The notes beneath the pieces are model-generated. The model was not told the origin of the DNA, did no database searches, and was given only the letters and a program-made list of their open reading frames with translations. Below, one piece after another: positions 1-7,490 of a DNA stretch of 64,000 bases; within the stretch, counting starts at the first letter, position 1; each line of letters opens with the position of its first letter. This DNA comes from UBA7359 sp963976795 (GTDB lineage Bacteria > Pseudomonadota > Gammaproteobacteria > Eutrophobiales > Eutrophobiaceae): assembly GCA_963976795.1 (NCBI GenBank), contig CAXBLT010000010.1, positions 33,415-97,414 on the forward strand, read 5' to 3'. A program made the translations under genes and the position numbers.

Positions 1-1011
1 CCCCCCATCACTGGTAATCATAAAATTAACCCAGAATTAAAAGGCCCTGCTGCACTTTTATCTATACTTTCGGATGGCCAATTTCATTCGGGACAGGATA
101 TTGCAACACAATTGGATATTTCGAGAACAGCAATCTGGAAATCAATAAAACACCTTGAAACGTTAGGTTTGCAAATTGAAGCCGTACGCGGGCGAGGTTA
201 CTGTCTAGTTAGTCCCATAGAATTGTTATCTGAAAAAAAAATTAAAAGTGAGTTGTCTCCGACAGCAAGACAGTTTTGCAACGAGCTAATTGTATTATTT
301 AAAACTGAATCAACCAGCTCATTTTTACTCAATCGATTGAGTTCTGAAAATAATCACGGCGTTGTCGTTTTGGCAGAATACCAATCGAAAGGACGTGGTC
401 GACGAGGAAACCAGTGGGTTTCTCCACTTGCTAGTGGAGTATGCATAAGTGTGGCATGGCATTTTGATGTTGCTCCAAATGCTTTAGGACTCTTGTCTTT
501 GTATATGGGGGTGGCAACGGCCCGTACATTATCTGCTTTGGGGGTAACGGAACTTGGATTAAAGTGGCCAAATGATATTGTGATTAAAGATAAAAAGCTT
601 GGCGGGGTTTTGCTTGAATTACGAGGAGAAGCTAGCGGCCCTGTCGATGTAATAATCGGTATAGGGATAAACTATGATCTACCATGTTTTGCATTAGCTG
701 ATATTGATAAAGAGGTGACAGATATATGTAGCCTTACCGAAATGCACTTATCAAGAAACAAGATCGCAGCTACGCTATTATCAAATATATTTGAGGTGTT
801 GGAGGAACTAGAGTTGGGAGTTAGTACAGATTTTCTTGATGAGTGGCGTCAATATGACCAGTCTGTTGGACGCAGGGCAAAGTTAATATTACCTGATCAG
901 GAAATTGAAGGTATTTTACAGGGTGTAGATAACCAAGGTTTATTATTAATGATTGTTGATGGACAGCTAAAAAGTTTTGCCTCAGGCGAAGTTAGTTTAA
1001 GAATACAATAA
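1..1011 (+). CDS. birA: Bifunctional biotin-[acetyl-CoA-carboxylase] ligase / biotin operon repressor, 5' end cut by the window
   Basis: It attaches biotin to the biotin carboxyl carrier protein and, through its N-terminal winged helix, probably represses biotin synthesis. The frame is open from base 1. The first ~45 codons read as the helix-turn-helix (LLSILSDGQ...SGQDIATQLDISRTAIW), so the true start lies left of the window; the TTG at 112 is not the start. The catalytic core shows the biotinoyl-AMP loop GRGRRGNQW and the KWPNDI motif, followed by the small C-terminal SH3-like domain. Its TAA overlaps the ATG of coaX (TAATG), so the two are probably translationally coupled. The birA-coaX order is common in gammaproteobacteria. 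Confidence 0.95.
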   Translation, partial: PPITGNHKINPELKGPAALLSILSDGQFHSGQDIATQLDISRTAIWKSIKHLETLGLQIEAVRGRGYCLVSPIELLSEKKIKSELSPTARQFCNELIVLFKTESTSSFLLNRLSSENNHGVVVLAEYQSKGRGRRGNQWVSPLASGVCISVAWHFDVAPNALGLLSLYMGVATARTLSALGVTELGLKWPNDIVIKDKKLGGVLLELRGEASGPVDVIIGIGINYDLPCFALADIDKEVTDICSLTEMHLSRNKIAATLLSNIFEVLEELELGVSTDFLDEWRQYDQSVGRRAKLILPDQEIEGILQGVDNQGLLLMIVDGQLKSFASGEVSLRIQ

Positions 1012-1754
1012 TGAGACTTTTACTAGATATTGGAAATTCATCGGTAAATTGGGCTATGGAAGAGGCAGGCCAATTTACAATTTATGGTGCTTTTAGATAC
1101 GATAAAAATAATTTTGATAGAAGTCTTCAAGACAATCTATGCTCTTTGCAAACGCCGGTACAAGTAATGGTTGCAAATGTTGCGGGTAAAAATATTTTTG
1201 ACTGCCTTGAAGCATGGGTAGAACAACGATGGCAGCTGAAATGCTGGCAGCCCAGCGTAAGCGACAAATTCAATCGACTGAAAAATAGTTATATCAATAC
1301 GCAGGAAATGGGCATTGACCGTTGGTTAGCGATGGTGGCTGCGTGGGAAAAGCATCAGGTGGCATTATGTATTGTAGGATGTGGTACCGCTTTAACAATT
1401 GATTCGATAGACTCGCAAGGGAATCATCTTGGTGGCTATATCGTTCCTGGCATTGAGTTAATGCAACAAGCATTAGTAATGAAGACAGAATGTATCAATG
1501 TGTCTATTAATAAGCATGCTTCAACTGATTATGCACAAGATACTCAAGCGGCGATAAATAATGGTGCTTTTTTAGCTACTACGTCCATGATTGATCATGT
1601 GGTTAAGCGCCTTTCTGATAAACTAGAGACTTTGCCGAAATGTGTAATTTTTGGTGGTATGACAGAGTTAATCAGCCCCTTACTTCAAGATCAGTTTGAG
1701 CATGACCCCAACTTGGTGTTATCCGGGCTTTCTATTGTTCATAGGACCTCCTGA
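1011..1754 (+). CDS. coaX: Type III pantothenate kinase
   Basis: It phosphorylates pantothenate, the first step of coenzyme A synthesis, in the cytoplasm. The protein has 247 residues, near the usual ~250. The ASKHA-fold signatures are present: N-terminal DIGNSSVNW (phosphate-1 loop), GIDRW near residue 100, CGTALTID and GGYIVPG in the middle, and IFGGM near the C-terminus. Start and stop overlap both neighbours by one base (TAATG and TGATG), so it is the middle gene of a birA-coaX-SPOR operon. No type I or II kinase is seen in the window. Confidence 0.95.
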   Translation: MRLLLDIGNSSVNWAMEEAGQFTIYGAFRYDKNNFDRSLQDNLCSLQTPVQVMVANVAGKNIFDCLEAWVEQRWQLKCWQPSVSDKFNRLKNSYINTQEMGIDRWLAMVAAWEKHQVALCIVGCGTALTIDSIDSQGNHLGGYIVPGIELMQQALVMKTECINVSINKHASTDYAQDTQAAINNGAFLATTSMIDHVVKRLSDKLETLPKCVIFGGMTELISPLLQDQFEHDPNLVLSGLSIVHRTS

Positions 1755-2593
1755 TGAAGTGGTTATTTATATTATTGCTAATTGCTAATGCTGTCTATCT
1801 GGGGTGGGAAATGGATCGTGACGTGCAACTGGAACGTGCGAATGTATCAGCAGCTATCAAAGTACCTGCAGGGACGCAACGGCTTAAGTTATTAAACGAG
1901 TTGGAACACCTTCCAGAGACAAGGAGTCGTATCAAACTGGATACTGAGCTTTCGGTGGAGAATTTTAATTCTGAGCCAGTATTACCGATTGCTTTAAATC
2001 CAAATACAGAAAAGATGCTTGATACACTTATGACAGAAACTGCTGTAACGACGCAATGGGATACTCTAGCAATGTTTGATGAGGAAAGGGACGATCAGTT
2101 ACCGAATTCACTACCAGCTGTAACGGTTTGTTATACTTATGGTCCAATACCTAGTCTGAAAGAGTCTCACTTATTCTCTGATTGGTTAAATACACGTGGT
2201 ATTTTGTATAATCATCGGCAAACGGATGAGCAGGGAAGACAATTGTTTTGGGTGTATCTTGCAGCACAAGGCTCGAGAGCCTCGGCAGAGGCAGCGATGA
2301 AGGATCTCTCGCAAAAGGGCGTGAAGGATATGAGGTTAATAAGAGAAGGGGACCTATCTAATGCTATCTCATTAGGCCTGTTTTCCAGCCAGGCATCCGT
2401 GAATCGACGATTAAACGAGATCAAGGCCAAGGGCTACCAATCAGTTGTTGTCCCTTATTCCGGTGGGAACAAAGTGTATTGGTTTGACGTGAGTGTTATT
2501 AAAAATTCGGATTATGTAAACGATTTGTTCACCGGGTTTCCAGCTCGATTTAATGCCTTGCCGGTTGATTGCAATGAAATTGCTATGCAATAA
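1754..2593 (+). CDS. SPOR-domain membrane-anchored protein
   Basis: The 279-residue protein starts with one membrane segment (WLFILLLIANAVYLGW, residues ~3-18), followed by a low-complexity periplasmic linker and a C-terminal SPOR-like domain (residues ~125-250). SPOR domains bind denuded glycan strands of septal peptidoglycan, so a role in the cell envelope or division is inferred. A SPOR gene directly after coaX is a recurrent gammaproteobacterial arrangement. It overlaps coaX by one base. Exact function unknown. Confidence 0.75.
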   Translation: MKWLFILLLIANAVYLGWEMDRDVQLERANVSAAIKVPAGTQRLKLLNELEHLPETRSRIKLDTELSVENFNSEPVLPIALNPNTEKMLDTLMTETAVTTQWDTLAMFDEERDDQLPNSLPAVTVCYTYGPIPSLKESHLFSDWLNTRGILYNHRQTDEQGRQLFWVYLAAQGSRASAEAAMKDLSQKGVKDMRLIREGDLSNAISLGLFSSQASVNRRLNEIKAKGYQSVVVPYSGGNKVYWFDVSVIKNSDYVNDLFTGFPARFNALPVDCNEIAMQ

Positions 2594-2673
2594 GGAAATC
2601 CTTAGAATAGGCCCACCAAATTTCCACGCATGAATTAATTGGATTGATATACTTTGCGGCAATGATGTTTTTC

Positions 2674-2747
2674 GCCCCGATAGTTAAATGGTATAACCGG
2701 TGATTTGTAATCACCTATTGGGGGTTCGATTCCCTCTCGGGGCTCCA
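2674..2747 (+). tRNA. tRNA-Thr(UGU) by anticodon, with a tRNA-Gly-like body
   Basis: A full cloverleaf can be folded by eye. The acceptor is GCCCCGA/TCGGGGC, the D arm has a short loop, the anticodon stem is GGTGA/TCACC with loop TTTGTAA (anticodon TGT), and the T arm is GGGGG-TTCGATT-CCCTC. U is at discriminator position 73 and CCA is encoded. The anticodon reads ACA (Thr). The short D loop and U73 are features of bacterial glycine tRNAs; E. coli Thr tRNAs end in A73. The site after birA/coaX matches the position of the thrU cluster near birA in E. coli, but no further tRNAs or tuf follow. Confidence 0.9.
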
Positions 2748-2802
2748 ACTTGGTAGAATAGTTTGAAAGAACATATCAATTCATTATTAATGGAACTATT
2801 TA

Positions 2803-3855
2803 ATGGCTTTTTATAAAACAATAATCGCGATATCTTTAAGTCTGCTTTTGACTATTCCCAGTGCCTATTCAAATACATCATACGGTGATATTCAGCTCTT
2901 GATTAATCAGGGAGAGTATAAAGAAGCATTAAAATTGACTGAAAAACAGCTGTCAGAAGATAAGTCGGATATAAAGTTGCAATTTATGAAAGGTCTGGTG
3001 CTGACACGTCTTGATCGGTATGGAGATGCTGAGAAAGTATTTGTGCAGTTAACGGCGGACAACCCTGAATTGCCAGAACCGTTCAATAATTTAGCTGTGG
3101 TTTATGCCGCACAGGGGAAGTATACAGAGGCAGAAGAAGCCCTCAAGAACGCAATTAATACTCACCCTAGTTATGCCACGGCACACGAAAACCTGGGCGA
3201 CATCTACGCCAAGATGGCGAGCCGCGCTTATAATCAGGCACTGGAATTGGATACCAGCAATAAAGCAGCCAGAGAGAAGTTATCTTTAGTTAATGAGTTG
3301 ATATCTGCGCCACCTGTACCTGAAAAAACAGTTGTTGGCAGTGCCGCACCCCAAAAATCTGAACCTGTAGCGGCAGTGGAGCCAGTAGTGAAATCTATTC
3401 CAGAACCGGAGATTATTACTATTCCGGCGAAGACAGAGCCAATTCGAGGCAAAACCGGGGGAAAAGCAATAGTTCCTCCAGTTAAAAAAGTTGATGCTGA
3501 AGAAGGTATTGCACAAAATAGAAAAGCAGTAGAAAAAACGATCAAAAATTGGGCTAATGCCTGGTCTGCTCAGGATGTAGATAGCTACTTGGCGAATTAT
3601 GGACAGGAATTTATACCGCCAAAAAGAATGAGCCGAAATGAATGGGAACGAGACAGGCGTAAGCGCTTACGTAGACCGAGTTTTATCAAGGTTACATTAT
3701 CTGACATAAAGATAAACTTGCATGGAAAAGATTATGCTGAAATCAAGTTCACGCAGGCATACGAGTCAAACACTTATGGTGACAAGGTTAAAAAGGAGAT
3801 ACTAATGCGAAAAGTATCAGATACATGGTTGATAACCCAGGAGAGAGTGCGATAG
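2803..3855 (+). CDS. Secreted TPR protein with C-terminal Cds6/NTF2-like domain
   Basis: The 350-residue protein has a signal peptide (residues 1-23, cleavage near AYS-NT). TPR-type helical repeats cover ~25-165 (EPFNNLAVVYAAQGKYTEAEEALKNA region), then a Pro/Lys/Glu-rich linker (~170-240) and a C-terminal domain (~245-350) of the NTF2-like/Cds6 type (IKNWANAWSAQDVDSYL). The same domain ends the next gene, an L,D-transpeptidase, 13 bases downstream, so the two probably act together in periplasmic peptidoglycan remodelling. The molecular role is unknown. Confidence 0.7.
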   Translation: MAFYKTIIAISLSLLLTIPSAYSNTSYGDIQLLINQGEYKEALKLTEKQLSEDKSDIKLQFMKGLVLTRLDRYGDAEKVFVQLTADNPELPEPFNNLAVVYAAQGKYTEAEEALKNAINTHPSYATAHENLGDIYAKMASRAYNQALELDTSNKAAREKLSLVNELISAPPVPEKTVVGSAAPQKSEPVAAVEPVVKSIPEPEIITIPAKTEPIRGKTGGKAIVPPVKKVDAEEGIAQNRKAVEKTIKNWANAWSAQDVDSYLANYGQEFIPPKRMSRNEWERDRRKRLRRPSFIKVTLSDIKINLHGKDYAEIKFTQAYESNTYGDKVKKEILMRKVSDTWLITQERVR

Positions 3856-3868
3856 GTTATATAGTGTG

Positions 3869-5095
3869 ATGTCTACAATGAAGATTAATTATAAATATCT
3901 TTTCCTTATATTATTATGTTTTGGCAATTTTTCCATGTCAGTAAACGCTGGCGACCTCCTTTCAAAAGCTACTTCTGATCAAGGGCTGACAACGCACTCT
4001 GAAAGCCTGCTTCTCAACGCGGTAGAAAACATCAATAACAATCATACGGAACAAGCAATAATAGATTTGCGCCAGTTGATAAAGGTCAATCCGGACTTTA
4101 AGGCGGCACAACTGATGTATGCAGATCTAATGTTAGCTCGCTCTCAAGTAATCACGGATTTTGGCAATATCCCGAATGCTTCTTTTGAACGCATCACGGC
4201 TTTACGAGATGAAGTTCAGGCACGCTGGCGCAACCATACATCACCCGTTGATAGAAATAAGATCCCGTCTTCATTAATACAGTTGGCGAGCAAGCAAGAT
4301 CATGTCATTGTTGTAGATTCTTCACGTTCACGTTTATTTTTATTCAAGAACCAAAAAGGGTCGCCAACTTTAATAAAAGATTTTTACGTTACTATTGGTA
4401 AGAATGGCACTGGTAAAGATGTTGAAGGTGATCAGAGAACGCCAGTCGGTGTATATTTTGTTACCGGATTTATTAACCCGGATGAATTACCAGACCTCTA
4501 TGGAGACGGTGCTTTTCCTATTAATTACCCCAACGCCTGGGACCAACGCCATGGCCGTACAGGTTATGGGATCTGGTTACATGGAACGCCTAGCAGGACT
4601 TACAGTCGGCCACCCAGAGATAGCAATGGTTGTGTAATAGTGAGCAATCAAGACCTAAATGTTTTAATGCCTTTTGTGAAAAAAGGAGATACGCCCGTCA
4701 TTATTGCGGAATCGATTGATTGGGTCTCGAAGCAAGAATGGGAGAGTCGTCGTGGTAATTATGAAATGTTTGTTGAGACATGGCGCAAGGATTGGGAAAG
4801 TCGAGATGTGAATTTATACCTTCGTCATTATTCAAAAGAATACTCAGGTTTGGGTAAGGATTATAATTCATGGGTTGAATATAAGCGCAGGGTTAACCCA
4901 TCAAAAAAATTCATTAAGGTTAATTTAACTAACCGCAGTATGTTTCTTTACCCGGGCGAAGCCCAGTTAATGGTTGTCACCTTTGTTCAGGATTATAGCA
5001 GCGATAACTTTCGTAGAAAGTTTACTAAACGTCAATATTGGCGCATGGAAGACGATGGGCAGTGGCGAATTGTTTATGAAGGGGCCGCATCCTGA
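3869..5095 (+). CDS. L,D-transpeptidase family protein (YafK/ErfK type) with C-terminal Cds6-like domain
   Basis: L,D-transpeptidases make or cut 3-3 cross-links or lipoprotein links in peptidoglycan using a Cys. A signal peptide spans residues ~1-28, a TPR-like helical stretch ~40-100, and the YkuD catalytic domain ~135-285. The catalytic motif is LHGT ... SNGCV, with the nucleophile Cys at ~255. The C-terminal NTF2-like/Cds6 domain (~300-408) is shared with the preceding gene. Starts at 3866 (GTG), 3869 and 3878 (ATG) are all possible; 3869 was chosen. Its 3' end overlaps the convergent peptidase gene by 22 bases. Confidence 0.85.
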   Translation: MSTMKINYKYLFLILLCFGNFSMSVNAGDLLSKATSDQGLTTHSESLLLNAVENINNNHTEQAIIDLRQLIKVNPDFKAAQLMYADLMLARSQVITDFGNIPNASFERITALRDEVQARWRNHTSPVDRNKIPSSLIQLASKQDHVIVVDSSRSRLFLFKNQKGSPTLIKDFYVTIGKNGTGKDVEGDQRTPVGVYFVTGFINPDELPDLYGDGAFPINYPNAWDQRHGRTGYGIWLHGTPSRTYSRPPRDSNGCVIVSNQDLNVLMPFVKKGDTPVIIAESIDWVSKQEWESRRGNYEMFVETWRKDWESRDVNLYLRHYSKEYSGLGKDYNSWVEYKRRVNPSKKFIKVNLTNRSMFLYPGEAQLMVVTFVQDYSSDNFRRKFTKRQYWRMEDDGQWRIVYEGAAS

Positions 5096-5964
5096 TTCTT
5101 TCCAAGTGATTCAATGTATGCTTCTTCGGTAATATTATCAGTTAACCATTTCACCATATCGCGCCAAATACTACTTATCTCCTTATTCGTCGGCATAATG
5201 CCAGCATAAGGAAGTTCAATCGTCACAACAGGTATTTCTCGTTGAATGCCTGCATAATTGCCTAAAGAGCCAGGGTAAGTTCCTAGTAAATTAAGATAGA
5301 GACGGCCTAGTTTATAAGGACCATTACGTGGGCCGTCGTAGTCAACGATTCCATGTGGCGCGTGTACAGCAACAATAACGTCTGGGTTATATTCATTGAT
5401 GTATTCAACTAGCCAACTGGATTCTGGCTCACTTAAAGGGCCTTTCCCAGGATAACGTCTTGGATTCTTGTGTGTTTTATCAATCCAGTACTTAAGCGCA
5501 GTGTTTTCCCAGTCTTCCATTGGGAAGTTGCGATTCAGGTCGACGTCATTATCATTCATGCGTTGGGATTTTTTTCGTAACAAACCATCCGGGTTTAATA
5601 CGGGTATAATTTGCCAATGGAATAGGCCTGAATGGTGATCATTTAATATTCTCATCCATTTAAAAACAATGCTGACAGATGAGTATTCATCACCATGAAT
5701 GCCGCCAATCAAGAGGACTTTGCCAAGTGGCGAACGCCTTTCAAGAGGCGGGTATTCCTTTATGAGTATCGGAGCATTTTTAACGGTTCGTCCAGAAGTG
5801 GCGCTAAGGTTTATGTCCAGACAATCCTTTACGCCTACGCTGCCCAGTTTTTGGCCAATCCGTTTACATTCTTGTTTAACAAGATCCTGAGTATTTTCAG
5901 CGAGGACAGGTGTGGATGGCAGTAAAATAAAAAGAATTATTGTTATTACAGTTTTAGTCATCAT
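5074..5964 (-). CDS. Periplasmic M14 zinc carboxypeptidase, MpaA-like (murein peptide amidase)
   Basis: M14 enzymes remove C-terminal residues; MpaA-type members cut the gamma-D-Glu-mDAP bond of murein peptides. Visible motifs are the zinc site HGDE (in GGIHGDEYSS), NPDG, DVDLNRNFP, the third ligand in VAVHAPHG, and the catalytic Glu in VTIELPYAG. The ATG at 5964 is chosen over the longer frame to 6045 because it is followed by a clear signal peptide (TVITIILFILLPSTPVLA). It also overlaps the ubiA stop (ATGATGA). Facing a YafK-like transpeptidase gene supports a role in wall recycling. An exported rather than cytosolic form is inferred. Confidence 0.82.
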   Translation of the reverse strand: MMTKTVITIILFILLPSTPVLAENTQDLVKQECKRIGQKLGSVGVKDCLDINLSATSGRTVKNAPILIKEYPPLERRSPLGKVLLIGGIHGDEYSSVSIVFKWMRILNDHHSGLFHWQIIPVLNPDGLLRKKSQRMNDNDVDLNRNFPMEDWENTALKYWIDKTHKNPRRYPGKGPLSEPESSWLVEYINEYNPDVIVAVHAPHGIVDYDGPRNGPYKLGRLYLNLLGTYPGSLGNYAGIQREIPVVTIELPYAGIMPTNKEISSIWRDMVKWLTDNITEEAYIESLGKNQDAAPS

Positions 5965-6941
5965 GTTGCTAAAAGATAGTCCAGAAATATTCCCACGAAA
6001 ATAATAAGGCCAACCCAGTTGTTGTTTAAAAAAGCACGCATACATTGTTCAGGTTCTCTGTCCCAGATTAAACGCAACTGGTGTAGAAAGAAACAAGCCG
6101 CAATACCAAGGCTAACGAAATAATAAACGCCAAGCTGTAATTGTCTTCCTGTTGCTATCAGCGTTATTAATACCAGTGCCTGAATAATAGCGATAATAAC
6201 CCGGTCTGCATCATCAAACAAAATCGCAGTCGATTTAACCCCTGCTTTCAGGTCATCCTCTCGGTCTACCATTGCATACATCGTATCATAGACAACCGAC
6301 CAGAGAATATTGGCGACAAGTAATAACCATGCAATTTGTGGCACAGCATTAGTTTGCGCTGCGAAAGCCATAGGGATGGACCAGCCGAACGTTAGTCCCA
6401 GGAAAAACTGAGGTAGATAGGTGTACCGTTTCATGAATGGATAGACCCCGGCAAGTATTACCGCAATCAGTGCTAGCTGTATCGTCAGTTCATTCATTGT
6501 TAAAACAAGCAGAAAAGCTATAAAAAACAGACTGCTGGCAACTAATAATGCTTCGAGAGAAGAGACGGATCCTGTGGCTAATGGCCGCGTTCGAGTTCGG
6601 GTAACTAGAGGGTCAAAACGTCTATCTGCAATATCATTGAGCACACAACCGGCAGAACGCATAAAAAATACACCGAAGACAAAAACGATAAAAACATCCA
6701 TATTTGGAAAACCCTCGGCTGCAATCCACAAGCCCCATAATGTTGGCCATAGTAATAAGAGAATTCCAATAGGCCGGTTGAGTCTGATGAGCAAGGCGTA
6801 TTGATGTAATCGTTCACGGATAAACGGCCAGTTATCTTTAATTGTACTTAATGTCTTTTCAGTAAAAATAACAATCTTGCCCCGGAGTTTATGGGACATT
6901 AATAGTGCTTTGTTTAGGCTGTTTTTCAGTCTCGGGTGCAT
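5961..6941 (-). CDS. ubiA: 4-hydroxybenzoate polyprenyltransferase
   Basis: This inner-membrane enzyme prenylates 4-hydroxybenzoate in ubiquinone synthesis. It has the two Asp-rich motifs of the UbiA superfamily, NDIADRRFD and DREDDLKAG, with about eight hydrophobic helices, and RLNRPIG at the first helix. At 326 residues it is longer than the usual ~290 because of an N-terminal extension. The reading frame overlaps ubiC by 16 bases upstream and the peptidase gene downstream. It is part of the operon gmk...ubiC-ubiA. Confidence 0.95.
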   Translation of the reverse strand: MHPRLKNSLNKALLMSHKLRGKIVIFTEKTLSTIKDNWPFIRERLHQYALLIRLNRPIGILLLLWPTLWGLWIAAEGFPNMDVFIVFVFGVFFMRSAGCVLNDIADRRFDPLVTRTRTRPLATGSVSSLEALLVASSLFFIAFLLVLTMNELTIQLALIAVILAGVYPFMKRYTYLPQFFLGLTFGWSIPMAFAAQTNAVPQIAWLLLVANILWSVVYDTMYAMVDREDDLKAGVKSTAILFDDADRVIIAIIQALVLITLIATGRQLQLGVYYFVSLGIAACFFLHQLRLIWDREPEQCMRAFLNNNWVGLIIFVGIFLDYLLAT

Positions 6942-7471
6942 TCCAGGATTGCCGGTAAGAATACTTCGGTAACAAGTAATGGTTTATTGTTAACATAAAA
7001 GAGTGATTGCCTGCCCCATAGGTCAGAGCTTATATCTGTATCTTTAGATGCTTGTTTATGAAGTTCGGAGTGTGAAGAAATACTCGCATACCTCATGTTA
7101 GTTCGATACGTCGTGTTGTCATTAAATAAAATATTGCCTAAAGGTTTTGTTCCTAGACGCATCAATTTTTGGCTTTCCCCTTTCAAGGTTGTCCGTGGAA
7201 TTATCGTTCTAGCATAAACAATTCTTTGTTTGTCGCATTTTAACCATGATTCCCTGATAAATGTAATCTTACGACTGTAGGATGATAGTAAATAGCTCTC
7301 ATCTGGCATTGGATAGCACCAAGATTCATTTATTAGTTCAATATGAAAAGAGCCTCTACATCGTTGTTGTATATAGTAAGACAACGAGCCATTTTGGAAT
7401 AAAAATGGGTTTAGTCGTTTATCACGAAGCGCTAGGCGAGCGATCACTTTATTTTTCCAGCGTGGTTTCAA
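6926..7471 (-). CDS. ubiC: Chorismate lyase (chorismate--pyruvate lyase)
   Basis: It converts chorismate to 4-hydroxybenzoate and pyruvate, the substrate of UbiA encoded next. The protein has 181 residues, close to the usual size. Family features are RESWLKC and ARTIIP in the middle, LGNILF, the WGRQSLFYV motif near residue 150 and the terminal LVTEVFLPAI with the conserved Glu. Identity is low in parts, as is normal for UbiC. Overlap with ubiA supports co-translation. Confidence 0.9.
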   Translation of the reverse strand: MKPRWKNKVIARLALRDKRLNPFLFQNGSLSYYIQQRCRGSFHIELINESWCYPMPDESYLLSSYSRKITFIRESWLKCDKQRIVYARTIIPRTTLKGESQKLMRLGTKPLGNILFNDNTTYRTNMRYASISSHSELHKQASKDTDISSDLWGRQSLFYVNNKPLLVTEVFLPAILECTRD

Positions 7472-7490
7472 TTATTATTATCCTTACACA

